From assembly GCA_017396675.1 (NCBI GenBank), contig JAFQLB010000003.1:1-40190 (forward strand): a DNA stretch of 40,190 nucleotides. Direction: 5' to 3'. The translations under genes and the position numbers were made by a program. Numbering within the stretch: the stretch's first letter is position 1; each line of letters starts with the position of its first letter. Positions 32,175-39,895 of this stretch are shown piece after piece. The notes beneath the pieces are model-generated. The model saw only the letters and a list, made by a program, of their open reading frames with translations, was not told the origin of the DNA and ran no database searches. Origin of the DNA: Lachnospiraceae bacterium. Lineage in GTDB: Bacteria > Bacillota > Clostridia > Lachnospirales > Lachnospiraceae.

Positions 32175-32711
32175 ATGAAATTTGTATGTCAGGTATGCGG
32201 TTATGTGTATGAAGGAGCTGCTGCTCCCGAGAAATGCCCTCAGTGCGGCGTTGGCCCCGAGAAATTCACTGCTCAGTCCGGCGAAAGAGAATGGGCTGCA
32301 GAGCACGTAGTAGGCGTAGCACAGGGCTCTCCTGAGGATATCATGGAAGATTTGAGAGCTAACTTCATGGGCGAATGCACCGAAGTTGGTATGTATCTGG
32401 CTATGGGCAGAGTTGCTCACAGAGAAGGATATCCCGAGATCGGTCTGTACTGGGAAAAGGCCGCTTGGGAAGAGGCCGAGCATGCTGCCAAATTTGCAGA
32501 GCTGCTGGGCGAAGTTGTAACCGATTCCACCAAGAAGAATCTGGAAATGAGAGTAGAAGCCGAGAACGGCGCTACCATGGGTAAGTTTGATCTGGCTAAG
32601 AGAGCAAAGGCTCTGAATCTGGATGCTATCCATGACACCGTTCATGAAATGGCTCGTGACGAAGCTCGTCATGGTAAGGCATTTGAAGGACTTCTTAAGA
32701 GATACTTCTAA
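32175..32711 (+). CDS. Reverse rubrerythrin
   Basis: A 178-residue peroxide-scavenging protein of anaerobes. The rubredoxin domain comes first ([14 protein letters not shown]...KCPQCG, Cys5, Cys8, Cys21, Cys24), the opposite order from ordinary rubrerythrin, and is followed by a ferritin-like diiron domain with ligands in [18 protein letters not shown] and DEARHGKAF. Known reverse rubrerythrins reduce hydrogen peroxide and are under PerR control in Clostridium acetobutylicum. GGAG stands 8 bases upstream of the ATG at 32175. It follows the PerR-like gene by 52 bases, so the two are likely cotranscribed. Confidence 0.95.
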   Translation: MKFVCQVCGYVYEGAAAPEKCPQCGVGPEKFTAQSGEREWAAEHVVGVAQGSPEDIMEDLRANFMGECTEVGMYLAMGRVAHREGYPEIGLYWEKAAWEEAEHAAKFAELLGEVVTDSTKKNLEMRVEAENGATMGKFDLAKRAKALNLDAIHDTVHEMARDEARHGKAFEGLLKRYF

Positions 32712-32746
32712 ATCAAACCGTATGAGCATAGCTTAAGAGGCAGAAT

Positions 32747-32941
32747 ATGACGAATTACACCATTTGCAACTGCCGAAACGTCAGCTTTTTTGATGTGGAG
32801 GATGCACTTCACGATTATGAATCTCTTACAGATGTGGAAAACGCTTTTTCCCATGTTCAGGAAGTGACCCATTGTACCACAGGCTGCGGCAGCTGCTATC
32901 AAAAAATTTTGGACGCCATCTCTGATATTATGCATCGCTGA
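32747..32941 (+). CDS. BFD-like [2Fe-2S]-binding protein
   Basis: A 64-residue protein resembling bacterioferritin-associated ferredoxin. The cluster motif of the family is C-x-C near the start and C-x2-C near the end; here these are Cys7-Asn-Cys9 (TICNCRNVSFFDVEDAL) and Cys47/Cys50 in CTTGCGSCYQ. An extra Cys43 is present. It is likely to carry a [2Fe-2S] cluster and pass electrons or iron. GAGG lies 7 bases upstream. It is the last gene of the PerR operon, 35 bases after rubrerythrin, and a strong terminator follows. Confidence 0.87.
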   Translation: MTNYTICNCRNVSFFDVEDALHDYESLTDVENAFSHVQEVTHCTTGCGSCYQKILDAISDIMHR

Positions 32942-33016
32942 TCCCTGATCGGCATATTGCATCTTGGGAAGCTTCAAAGTCAGAGAAAAACGTCACTTAT
33001 TCACGGATTTCCCGAA

Positions 33017-33050
33017 GGGGAGGGCATATGCCCTTCCCCTTTTCTTTTTT
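33017..33050 (+). terminator. Terminator of the PerR-rubrerythrin operon
   Basis: An 11-base-pair near-perfect palindrome (GGGGAGGGCAT / ATGCCCTTCCC, one G:T pair) is followed by TTTTCTTTTTT on the plus strand. It lies between two convergent genes. Confidence 0.93.
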
Positions 33051-33077
33051 ACTGCGTATTGCACTGTCCCAGTACTT

Positions 33078-34619
33078 CTATCCTGCGTAGGGCAAATCTT
33101 CAAAATACTGCGTTTCTTCTACCCCCTCAATATACACGGGTCTGCCCTCTTCACTCAGCGTATAATGAATTTCTCCCTCTTCTCCGGAAGCAGTATCAAT
33201 ATACCCCATGATTCCTTTTCTATCCGTTCCCGTGATCAAAAGCCTGCTGCCTGCAGACAGTGTTTTCTCCTCACCTGCGACAAGCACCGGCAGCTCCCTC
33301 ACAGTGGTCAATATTGTCTCTCGCTCCAGGGAATACCATGCACCCTCTTCCTCCACGGTTCCCTCCTCCGTTATTTGAAAGTGTCCGTAGGTCATATGGG
33401 TTCCCAGCACATCCAGCCGAAGTCCCAGCTCCAGGCTCCCCTGAGGTGTGACACTTCCCTGTCTGATGCGTGTTGTCACATCACTTTCCCAGGTTTTCAC
33501 TCTTTTTCCGTCGGTGACTTCATAGATGTAGGTAACATAGTCTTCCGATGCCATGTCTCCGTCAAAAAGGAGAAAGCTTCTCCCGTCTGTTCTCTGAAGC
33601 AGATAGCTGCTTACCAACCGATCATACCCCATTTCGATCCGTACTTCCTCATTTTCAGGCAGCAAAGCCATTCCCTCACTTGCCCCCATCGCATACTCGG
33701 GAAGCAGATATTCACCGAATTCCTGATACGGCAGATGCAGCCTCACCGTCCCTGACGCAAAGGGAGCGATTTCATAGGGACTGAACAATACAGTTATTCC
33801 CGATCCATCCAGATACCACTCCGGTTCTTCCTGCCAACGGCTGCGTATCACCTCCTCATAATCGGGAAAAAAGTTGTAATCTTCTCGTTTTTCCTCTGCC
33901 GCTTCCAGACAAACGTTCAATGTCTCTTCCAAAAATTTCTCCTGATCCTTGGCCAGATCCAAAAACCGAAGCTCTTTCCCCGTTTTCGCGTCAAAGGTTA
34001 CTCCGCTTGTCCATCGCTGGTCGTGTGCACCGCCGAAATATTCACTGAATCTGCCGCAGAAACTGATGATCCCGGCATCCGCCCGCGTGATTTCCCAGTC
34101 CTGCCGGCTGTAATAGGGATAAAATTCCAGCCAGTCCTCCTCCTGTGACGTGATATACGTATCCTGTCCGTATTCCTCCAGAAGATCCATATTTTTTTCA
34201 AAGTCATCCTCCTGAGATCGGAAAAAAGCTTCTACTGCTGCTGCTGCCGACTCATAGCCCCGGGCAGACATTTCAAAGTAAGAGAGTGTGCCCTCCGCCA
34301 GCAGCGTTCCGTCCTCGTCAAACCGATTATCCTCCCACACCGTACAGGTGAGTATGGGGGCTTCCGGCCATGGCTCTCTCTGTGCTTCCTCCCCTGGTTC
34401 CTCCTGTGTCTCCTCCTGTGGCTCTTCCTGTGTGGCTGCCTGTAAGTTCTCTTCTTCCATCTCCCGAATCTGTTCTTTTTCCTCCGATGGGATGGTCGTA
34501 CCGGCTTCCACTGCGTTCCCGCAGCCTCCAATAGCGATCAGTACAAGAAGAAATCCGCCGAAAAACATACATCGCTTATATTTCTCCCTTACTTGTTTTA
34601 TTTTTTCGATTTTTTTCAT
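33078..34619 (-). CDS. Lipoprotein with DUF3298/RsiV-like C-terminal domain
   Basis: A 513-residue exported lipoprotein. The start at 34619 (MKKIEK) is supported by AGGAGA 10 bases upstream. The signal ends in a lipobox IGGC (cysteine near residue 33). Residues 60-90 are a glutamate-, glutamine- and proline-rich linker with repeats of the EEPQEETQEEP type. A DUF4163/DUF3298-like region follows: FCGRFSEYFGGAHDQRWTSGVTFDAKTGKEL, then WYLDGSGITVLFSPYEIAPFASGTVRLHLPY, a domain also found in the anti-sigma factor RsiV and PdaC. The C-terminal third is beta-rich and I do not recognise it. No cytoplasmic anti-sigma domain is present, so it is not RsiV itself. Confidence 0.8.
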   Translation of the reverse strand: MKKIEKIKQVREKYKRCMFFGGFLLVLIAIGGCGNAVEAGTTIPSEEKEQIREMEEENLQAATQEEPQEETQEEPGEEAQREPWPEAPILTCTVWEDNRFDEDGTLLAEGTLSYFEMSARGYESAAAAVEAFFRSQEDDFEKNMDLLEEYGQDTYITSQEEDWLEFYPYYSRQDWEITRADAGIISFCGRFSEYFGGAHDQRWTSGVTFDAKTGKELRFLDLAKDQEKFLEETLNVCLEAAEEKREDYNFFPDYEEVIRSRWQEEPEWYLDGSGITVLFSPYEIAPFASGTVRLHLPYQEFGEYLLPEYAMGASEGMALLPENEEVRIEMGYDRLVSSYLLQRTDGRSFLLFDGDMASEDYVTYIYEVTDGKRVKTWESDVTTRIRQGSVTPQGSLELGLRLDVLGTHMTYGHFQITEEGTVEEEGAWYSLERETILTTVRELPVLVAGEEKTLSAGSRLLITGTDRKGIMGYIDTASGEEGEIHYTLSEEGRPVYIEGVEETQYFEDLPYAG

Positions 34620-34645
34620 AATTTCATCTCTCCTTTTATTATAAA

Positions 34646-34674
34646 TTGACAAATTCCATAATAAGGACTATACT
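34646..34674 (+). promoter_or_regulatory. Promoter of the STAS-like gene
   Basis: TTGACA (34646-34651), 17 bases, TATACT (34669-34674). The ribosome site AGGAGG lies about 10 bases before the ATG at 34752. Confidence 0.9.
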
Positions 34675-34751
34675 TCTTTTATGCAGATGTGCTGATGTTC
34701 AGATATGTACATCCACACATATATGACGAATCAAGATAGGAGGAACTTACT

Positions 34752-35150
34752 ATGGCAAAGAAAAACGGTGCTCAATCAGTAGAACTGATTCCCGGAAGAA
34801 AAATCATACTTTCCGCAGGCGTGGGAAAGACGAATGTGGATGAATTAAAGTGGCTTACGGAAACTGTACTATCCAGTGCCAAGGCATGGAAGGGCAGCGG
34901 CTGGGCCTACATTGCAGACTGCTCCAAGATGAGTCCGGTTACTCCTGCAGAGGGCGGAGAACTGGTGACTATGACCAAAAAGTTCGTTGAGGCAGGATGC
35001 AAGGCCTTTGCCTTTGCAGAAGGCTCCTCCGTTATGCTCAAGGTACAGGCTCAGAAAAATACGCAGCGCTCACAGACAGGTATTCCCGAGGGACATTTTG
35101 CAACGGTGCAGGAGGCTCTCGACTGGCTGAAAAAGGAAGTACATATTTAA
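34752..35150 (+). CDS. Small STAS-like protein of unknown function
   Basis: A 132-residue protein with alternating strands and helices: KIILSAGVGKTNVDELKWL, then SGWAYIADCSKM and a CKAFAFAEGSSVM strand-turn, then a C-terminal helix EALDWLKKEV. This secondary-structure order recalls SpoIIAA-type STAS domains, but the usual phosphorylatable Ser motif is not evident, so the call is tentative. It has its own strong promoter and ribosome site, with rubredoxin under another promoter 95 bases downstream. It has no signal peptide and two cysteines. I do not recognise a closer family. Confidence 0.65.
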   Translation: MAKKNGAQSVELIPGRKIILSAGVGKTNVDELKWLTETVLSSAKAWKGSGWAYIADCSKMSPVTPAEGGELVTMTKKFVEAGCKAFAFAEGSSVMLKVQAQKNTQRSQTGIPEGHFATVQEALDWLKKEVHI

Positions 35151-35177
35151 AGAGTGCTTTCCACTTCGGCTCTTCCA

Positions 35178-35206
35178 TTGACATTATTCTGCAAAAATGC
35201 TAGAAT
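35178..35206 (+). promoter_or_regulatory. Promoter of the rubredoxin gene
   Basis: TTGACA (35178-35183), 17 bases, TAGAAT (35201-35206), with AAAGGAGG at about 35228-35235, 9 or 10 bases before the start codon. Confidence 0.9.
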
Positions 35207-35244
35207 GCCATTGTCAAAACCATAATCAAAGGAGGATGAAACCT

Positions 35245-35397
35245 ATGAAATATTTATGTCCTTGCGGCTATGAATACGATCCCGCCGTTGGTGACCCCGA
35301 TAACGGTGTCGCTCCCGGAACCGCCTGGGAGGATGTTCCCGAGGATTGGCTTTGCCCCGTTTGTGCTCTGGGCAAGGAAGTATTTGAAGAAGTATAA
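35245..35397 (+). CDS. Rubredoxin with unusual CxC first iron motif
   Basis: A 50-residue electron carrier that normally holds one iron by four cysteines in two CxxC motifs. The second motif is normal (Cys37-Pro-Val-Cys40). The first reads Cys5-Pro-Cys7-Gly-Tyr, that is CxC, one residue shorter than the CxxCGY of ordinary rubredoxins and of the rubrerythrin domain encoded at 32175. The rest is standard: [30 protein letters not shown]. The codons for Cys5-Pro-Cys7 are TGT CCT TGC, so this is not an annotation artefact of frame. Whether iron is bound with the same geometry is unknown. AAAGGAGG precedes it and a terminator follows. Confidence 0.93.
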   Translation: MKYLCPCGYEYDPAVGDPDNGVAPGTAWEDVPEDWLCPVCALGKEVFEEV

Positions 35398-35414
35398 TAT
35401 TAGCAATTTGAAAG

Positions 35415-35444
35415 AGAGAGCATTCCGAAGATGCTCTCTTTTTT
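35415..35444 (+). terminator. Terminator after rubredoxin
   Basis: A 9-base-pair stem (AGAGAGCAT with ATGCTCTCT, 7-base loop) followed by a run of six T. Confidence 0.93.
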
Positions 35445-35471
35445 CTTTCTGTTTGATGGTTCGGTAAAACC

Positions 35472-35500
35472 TTTCCATTTTTTAAGAAATGCAGTATAAT
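35472..35500 (+). promoter_or_regulatory. Promoter of the diguanylate cyclase gene
   Basis: TTTCCA (35472-35477), 17 bases, TATAAT (35495-35500). AGAAAGG lies upstream of the ATG at 35536. Confidence 0.75.
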
Positions 35501-35535
35501 GTACTGAAACGATTTCTAAAGAAAGGTTTAAAATA

Positions 35536-36915
35536 ATGTCTACAAATGAGCAGAATCATACCAATATACGCGGTATAAAAATATACTCTGCCAGCCTTCT
35601 TGCAATTATTATCTCCGCAGCACTGTTTCTGTTTATCTTCATTATTACCGGAAGTGTGTCTGATAATTATACAGACCTTGTCCACCATACCCAGGTCTAC
35701 GTTACGGCACAGAATCATGCCGAGCAGGTAATGGCTGCCTCGGACTATCTGACGGAGCAGGTGCGACTGTATGCTCAGAATCGGGAGATTTCCCATGCAG
35801 TGGCCTATTTTGAAGAAGCCAACATAACAAAGCGCCGGGAAGCTGCTCTGGAAGCACTGCAGGATCTGTATTCCACACATACCCCGGCACTCTCTCTGGA
35901 AGATGCTATCCGCACCTCCAATGCCCTTATGGAGCGGGAAATCTACTCTATGAAGCTGGTATCAACAGCCATGGGCTATGAGGACTCCCTTCTGCCTGTT
36001 GAGATACAGCTTCTGACACTGACAAAGGAGGATGCCCTCCTGAATGCGCAAGCCATGCTTGAGAAAGCCAGAAACCTCGTTTTTAACTCCTCCTATCAGG
36101 AAGCTAAGCATGAAATTTACGGTCATTTAACGCACTTTACCGAAGGGATTCTGGCAGAACTGGAATTACGCCAGGTGGACATCTATTCCGATCTCAAATC
36201 CGCCATATATTCGCAAAGGGCTTTGCTGGGTTTTCTGTTGATCCTGGAAATCATCATCCTTGGAGGCATTATCTGGTTGGTGATAAAGCCGCTGCAGATT
36301 TTTCAAAAATGTGTGGAGGATAACACCCCGTTCCAGTTTACGCAAAGCTATGAATTCAATCGACTGGCTGCCGAATACAATCATGTATACAGGAAAAACG
36401 AACAATTTACGGCGGCGGAAGCTATGCTGGTCTATAAAGCGGAGCATGATCCTCTGACCAATCTGTTAAACCGTAATGTCTTTGACCAAATGGAGACCTT
36501 GATCGAGTCCTCTCCCCTCGCCCTGCTGCTGATCGACCTGGATTGCTTTAAGGCGATTAACGATACCCACGGACATCTTGTGGGAGACCGAATCCTGCAA
36601 AAAGCAGCCTCCTCTCTGAAAGATATCTTCCGATCCAAGGACTTTGTGTTCCGTATCGGTGGAGATGAATTTGCCTGTGTTATGATGAATATAACTCAGG
36701 ATCAGGCTTATATCATAAAAGAAAAAGTGTATCAGCTGAATCACTTTCTGCAAAATCCTGATGACGAACTCCCACCGATCTCCATGAGTGTGGGGATTAC
36801 CTTTTCTCTTCAGGGTTATACCAAAGATCTTTACGAGCAGGCCGATCAGGCTCTCTACTATGTGAAAAACCACGGTCGCTGCGGATGCCACATCTATCCT
36901 GCCGGCTGTAAGTAG
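35536..36915 (+). CDS. Membrane-bound diguanylate cyclase (GGDEF)
   Basis: A 459-residue enzyme that would make c-di-GMP from GTP. A membrane segment near residues 17-38 is followed by an outside helical sensor region (about 39-225), a second segment (LLGFLLILEIIILGGIIWLVI, near 230) and a short linker to the GGDEF domain. The domain is intact: DPLTNLLNRNVF, LLLIDLDCFKAINDTHGHLVGD, and IGGDEF at about residue 375. The inhibitory I-site RxxD is present as RSKD, five residues before GGDEF, so product feedback is expected. No EAL domain is fused. The last 22 bases overlap the end of the lysozyme gene on the other strand. A link to the Tad pilus and flagellum in this window is plausible but not shown. 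Confidence 0.95.
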   Translation: MSTNEQNHTNIRGIKIYSASLLAIIISAALFLFIFIITGSVSDNYTDLVHHTQVYVTAQNHAEQVMAASDYLTEQVRLYAQNREISHAVAYFEEANITKRREAALEALQDLYSTHTPALSLEDAIRTSNALMEREIYSMKLVSTAMGYEDSLLPVEIQLLTLTKEDALLNAQAMLEKARNLVFNSSYQEAKHEIYGHLTHFTEGILAELELRQVDIYSDLKSAIYSQRALLGFLLILEIIILGGIIWLVIKPLQIFQKCVEDNTPFQFTQSYEFNRLAAEYNHVYRKNEQFTAAEAMLVYKAEHDPLTNLLNRNVFDQMETLIESSPLALLLIDLDCFKAINDTHGHLVGDRILQKAASSLKDIFRSKDFVFRIGGDEFACVMMNITQDQAYIIKEKVYQLNHFLQNPDDELPPISMSVGITFSLQGYTKDLYEQADQALYYVKNHGRCGCHIYPAGCK

Positions 36916-38450
36916 CTGCTGACACAGTATAGGATTTGTCCGTTATATTCCACCCTTGACCAGCCATAGTCTGTATTGATCCCCGTTCTCGTGATCACTT
37001 CTCCATGGGGGATTGTAGCAACTACAGCTGCCTCCGGATGCGTGACACTGGGAAGTGTCCGCAGGTTGATTTCTATTTTCGGAGTTACCTGCTCGTTACA
37101 ATCCACAAAAGGAGTTTTGATACCGTCTTCATCTATTTCCGGTTCCTCCGGCCGCGCCGACAGATCCGTGGTCAGGAAATTGGATACCGCATAATACACC
37201 TGTCCTTCTATCTCCACTCTTGACCAGCCGCTGGGACTGATGCCCGTTCGCAGTGCTGTCTCGCCGTTGGTTAGCGTTCCAAGAACCTTACTGTCCTCTC
37301 CCTGACCGGGAATATCCCGCAGATTGGTAACATCCTTGGCCGTTACCGTTTCTTCCGTCTGCTGAAAATTCATCAGGGCTTCCACATCCGCTTCCGCCGC
37401 CTCCGGTGCCGTCTGATCCTGCGCACCTGCTTCTCCCTCATAACCGAAATAAGCGATATTCACATCTACCGGATAGGCGATTCCGGGGACACTTCCGTTA
37501 TTTGTATACTGCCACATATCATAGTTCCCTGCATAATCCGCCGTCTGCGTATCCGGATAGGGCAGGGAAGGATACCAGGATACCCATATTTTAAAGCTTT
37601 TTTCCAGCTCTGAGGTGATCCATTTCAAGTCCCCCTCCATTTCCCCCTTGGAGGCATAGAACATAGGTGTATACCCTCTTTCATGGATTGCATTTAAAAA
37701 AGCCTTTGCAATTCCGGTCCTCTCTTCCTTTGTCAGAGAGTACTGTCTGCTGTCCTGTCTTTCATATCCCTCACAATCGTATACCACAGGATATGTGATT
37801 TTATATCGGGAAATAAAGTCTGCCGTCCAGTTCGCCTCTTCTACGGCTTCCTGCTCCGTCACTGCAGTGGAAAAAAAGTATGCACCTGCTTTGATTCCGT
37901 GTGCAGTAGCCTCCTGTAGATTATATCTGGCGTTGCTGTCTTCCGTAATCTCTCCCGTAGACAGCGTACGATATCCTACCCGCACGATAGCGAAATCCAC
38001 ACCGGTCTGCGCCACCTGTGCCCAGTCAATGGTCCCCTGATAACGGGACACATCGATTCCCAGTGTGATCTGTGATATTTCCTCCGCCCCCTGTCCCGTA
38101 AGGATCTGGGTTAGCTCTGTTCCTGCACCCAGCTGTGTATTGCTGCGATCTGCTTCCATTAAGGGATCCTGCTCTTCCACCGGGATTTCTTCCTCTCCCT
38201 GCAATACTTCTTCCGATCCCTGCCGGACATCAGAGCCTTCTCCTTCCACGTTTATCTCTGAGGGTTCTTTCGGATCATCTTCAGGTAAATCCTGTACCAT
38301 ATTTTCCGTGGAAACCGCTTCTTCTCTACCCCTCAAAAATATAATGGCGATAACCGCCAACAGCAGCAGCACACCTAAGGTCCCCAGAATTACCGTCAAC
38401 CTTCCCTTCAGGGATGGCTCCTGATCAAAGTCAAACTCTCTGTTTTTCAT
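36894..38450 (-). CDS. GH25 lysozyme with C-terminal SH3 domains, membrane-anchored
   Basis: A 518-residue cell wall hydrolase from the ATG at 38450 (MKNREF). An N-terminal membrane segment (LTVILGTLGVLLLLAVIAIIF) has no clear cleavage site, so it may stay anchored. Next comes an acidic linker of about 80 residues. The GH25 muramidase domain follows: GIDVSRYQGTIDWAQV, FAIVRVGYRT, PVVYDCEGY with the DxE acid pair, and IWVSWYPSLPYPD. The C-terminal 150 residues hold two SH3b-like repeats (NLRDIPGQGEDSKVLGTL and NLRTLPSVTHPEAAVVATI), which bind wall. The upstream start at 38489 is possible; ribosome sites are weak in both cases. The 3' end overlaps the cyclase gene on the other strand by 22 bases. 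Confidence 0.92.
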   Translation of the reverse strand: MKNREFDFDQEPSLKGRLTVILGTLGVLLLLAVIAIIFLRGREEAVSTENMVQDLPEDDPKEPSEINVEGEGSDVRQGSEEVLQGEEEIPVEEQDPLMEADRSNTQLGAGTELTQILTGQGAEEISQITLGIDVSRYQGTIDWAQVAQTGVDFAIVRVGYRTLSTGEITEDSNARYNLQEATAHGIKAGAYFFSTAVTEQEAVEEANWTADFISRYKITYPVVYDCEGYERQDSRQYSLTKEERTGIAKAFLNAIHERGYTPMFYASKGEMEGDLKWITSELEKSFKIWVSWYPSLPYPDTQTADYAGNYDMWQYTNNGSVPGIAYPVDVNIAYFGYEGEAGAQDQTAPEAAEADVEALMNFQQTEETVTAKDVTNLRDIPGQGEDSKVLGTLTNGETALRTGISPSGWSRVEIEGQVYYAVSNFLTTDLSARPEEPEIDEDGIKTPFVDCNEQVTPKIEINLRTLPSVTHPEAAVVATIPHGEVITRTGINTDYGWSRVEYNGQILYCVSSYLQPAG

Positions 38451-38464
38451 CTTTCTGTTCCGCT

Positions 38465-38770
38465 CTACCGTACCACATAGTCCATACATGTCCTGGCTGC
38501 GGTGAAAGGCCTTACCTTTGTCGTTGCCACTTCCACATGCGCCGGATGCTTGGCATATCCCTGCAGAGCTTCTTCACTTTCAAACAAAGATTCTATCATC
38601 ACATCCACGTTGGAAGAAGACAGTCCCAACGTCTGTACTTTGGCCTCCAGTAAACCGGGAATCTTACCCATCAGTCCCTCAAGACCCTCTTTGATTCCCT
38701 TTTTGGCCTGCTCCTTCTCCTCTAAAGTCAGATCTTCCTTTAATTTCCATAAAACTACGTGCTTTACCAT
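38465..38770 (-). CDS. Dabb family protein (stress-responsive A/B barrel)
   Basis: A 101-residue small dimeric alpha-beta barrel protein. The start at 38770 (MVKHVVLWKL) has AAAGGAGG just upstream; the frame's earlier extension is shadow. The MVKHVVLWKLK opening and the later VEVMIESLFESEEALQGYAKHPAHVEV-type pattern (here DVMIESLFESEEALQGYAKH) match the Dabb family. Role unknown; some members are stress-induced. It lies between the Nim-type flavoprotein and the lysozyme on one strand. Confidence 0.9.
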   Translation of the reverse strand: MVKHVVLWKLKEDLTLEEKEQAKKGIKEGLEGLMGKIPGLLEAKVQTLGLSSSNVDVMIESLFESEEALQGYAKHPAHVEVATTKVRPFTAARTCMDYVVR

Positions 38771-38802
38771 AATTCCTCCTTTGTATCTGCTTAATGATTC
38801 TT

Positions 38803-39279
38803 TCAGGACTCTTTTACCGTTTTTCCACAAATATGCTTCGGCGTCAGTACCAGCAGCAGCGTTCTATGGGCGTGCTTTTTGATTTCCTCATTGATATACG
38901 CATCGTCCTGTGTAAATTTATAACTGAGCTTTGTTGTGATCTCCACAATTTGACTCAGGTCATCTACAATCTCCACGGTTCCGAACACAATGACACTTTT
39001 TACACGAAGTGCCCATTCTCCCGCCTCGTGATAGCCTTCATCATAAGTACAAAAGGAGACTTTGGGATTTTTCTTCAATGCATCCAGTCTATGTCCTTCA
39101 TTTCCGCAGTGAAAATAGATCCGGCCGTCCTCTTGGTTATACCAATGATTCATTGGCATTCCATAGGGATATTCATCCTCACCGAAAACAGAAAGAACAC
39201 CCCTCTTCTCGGTTTTAAGAACATAAATGCATTCTTCCATAGACAGTTCTTTGTTTTTTCTTCTCAAATCACGAAACAT
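38803..39279 (-). CDS. Nim-like pyridoxamine 5'-phosphate oxidase fold protein
   Basis: A 158-residue protein of the pyridoxamine phosphate oxidase-like fold. MFRDLRRKNKELSMEECIYVLKTEKRGVLSVFGED, then YPYGMPMNHWYNQEDGRIYFHCGNEGHRLDALKKNPKVSFCTYDEG, match the NimA-like pattern as I know it (RGVL, PYxxPxxxxY, IYFHCxxEGHKLDxL). Members bind FMN or heme; some reduce nitroimidazoles, but most clostridial relatives are untested. The His in EGHRLD is conserved. GAGGGAGCA precedes the start. It directly follows the tRNA cluster on the same strand and precedes the Dabb gene by 32 bases. Confidence 0.9.
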   Translation of the reverse strand: MFRDLRRKNKELSMEECIYVLKTEKRGVLSVFGEDEYPYGMPMNHWYNQEDGRIYFHCGNEGHRLDALKKNPKVSFCTYDEGYHEAGEWALRVKSVIVFGTVEIVDDLSQIVEITTKLSYKFTQDDAYINEEIKKHAHRTLLLVLTPKHICGKTVKES

Positions 39280-39331
39280 TGCTCCCTCATCCTGCCTGTA
39301 CGATGAAAAATATTTTATAGTATAACAAAAA

Positions 39332-39404
39332 TGCCCAGAGCCGGAATCGAACCAGCGACACGTGGATTTTCAGTCCACTGCTCTACCAACTGAGCTATCT
39401 GGGC
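39332..39404 (-). tRNA. tRNA-Phe (GAA)
   Basis: A complete cloverleaf on the minus strand: acceptor GCCCAGA/TCTGGGC, D-arm GCTCAGTTGGTAGAGC, anticodon loop CTGAAAA giving GAA, T-loop TTCGATT. Confidence 0.97.
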
Positions 39405-39424
39405 ATTTGCGTATAACACGCGAG

Positions 39425-39498
39425 TAGCGGGGATAGGATTTGAACCTATGACCTTCGGGTTATGAGCCCGACGAGCTTCCAGACTGCTCCACCCCGCG
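39425..39498 (-). tRNA. tRNA-fMet (CAT), initiator
   Basis: Minus strand, anticodon CAT in CTCATAA. It begins CGCGGGG and ends CCCCGCT, so position 1 (C) faces a U and does not pair. This, with GGGCTCATAACCC in the anticodon arm (three G:C pairs), marks an initiator. CCA is not encoded. Confidence 0.95.
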
Positions 39499-39513
39499 AT
39501 ATTAAGTTATAAA

Positions 39514-39595
39514 TGGATGGAGAAGGATTCGAACCTTCGAAGGCGGTGCCAACAGATTTACAGTCTGCCCCCTTTGGCCACTCGGGAATCCATCC
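39514..39595 (-). tRNA. tRNA-Tyr (GTA)
   Basis: Minus strand, 82 bases, with a long variable arm as expected for bacterial tRNA-Tyr. Anticodon loop CTGTAAA, GTA anticodon; acceptor GGATGGA/TCCATCC. Confidence 0.96.
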
Positions 39596-39599
39596 ATAA

Positions 39600-39672
39600 A
39601 GCCGATAAACGGACTCGAACCGTTAACCTGCTGATTACAAATCAGCTGCTCTGCCAATTGAGCCATATCGGC
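39600..39672 (-). tRNA. tRNA-Thr (TGT)
   Basis: Minus strand. Acceptor GCCGATA/TATCGGC, anticodon arm CTGATTTGTAATCAG with TGT, T-loop TTCGAGT. Parts of it recur in broken form just upstream (39685-39794). Confidence 0.96.
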
Positions 39673-39684
39673 ACATATACTACA

Positions 39685-39794
39685 GCTAATTTGTAATCAG
39701 CTGCTCTGCCTACAATAAACTCGTTTCACTCCTTCATTGTCATGAATTGAGCCATATCAGCATATATCCCACAGGTGATTAATAATCAACTGCA
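39685..39794 (-). pseudogene. Broken tRNA-Thr copy fragments
   Basis: Three pieces resemble the neighbouring tRNA-Thr. AATCAGCTGCTCTGCC at 39695-39710 matches 39640-39655 exactly. After a foreign 34-base insert (39711-39744), AATTGAGCCATATC with AGCA at 39745-39762 matches the 5' acceptor and D-stem part with one mismatch. A further piece, TGATTAATAATCAACTGC at 39777-39794, resembles the anticodon arm with three mismatches. The acceptor and T-arm 3' half is missing, so this cannot be a working tRNA. Confidence 0.8.
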
Positions 39795-39795
39795 A

Positions 39796-39867
39796 GGACT
39801 CCGACGGGAATCGAACCCGTGTTACCGCCGTGAAAGGGCGATGTCTTAACCGCTTGACCACGGAGCC
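39796..39867 (-). tRNA. tRNA-Glu (TTC)
   Basis: Minus strand. Acceptor GGCTCCG/CGGAGTC, anticodon loop CTTTCAC giving TTC, T-arm ACGGG TTCGATT CCCGT. Confidence 0.96.
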
Positions 39868-39895
39868 GTATCTCTCGTGTTTTCCTTCTAGGAAA

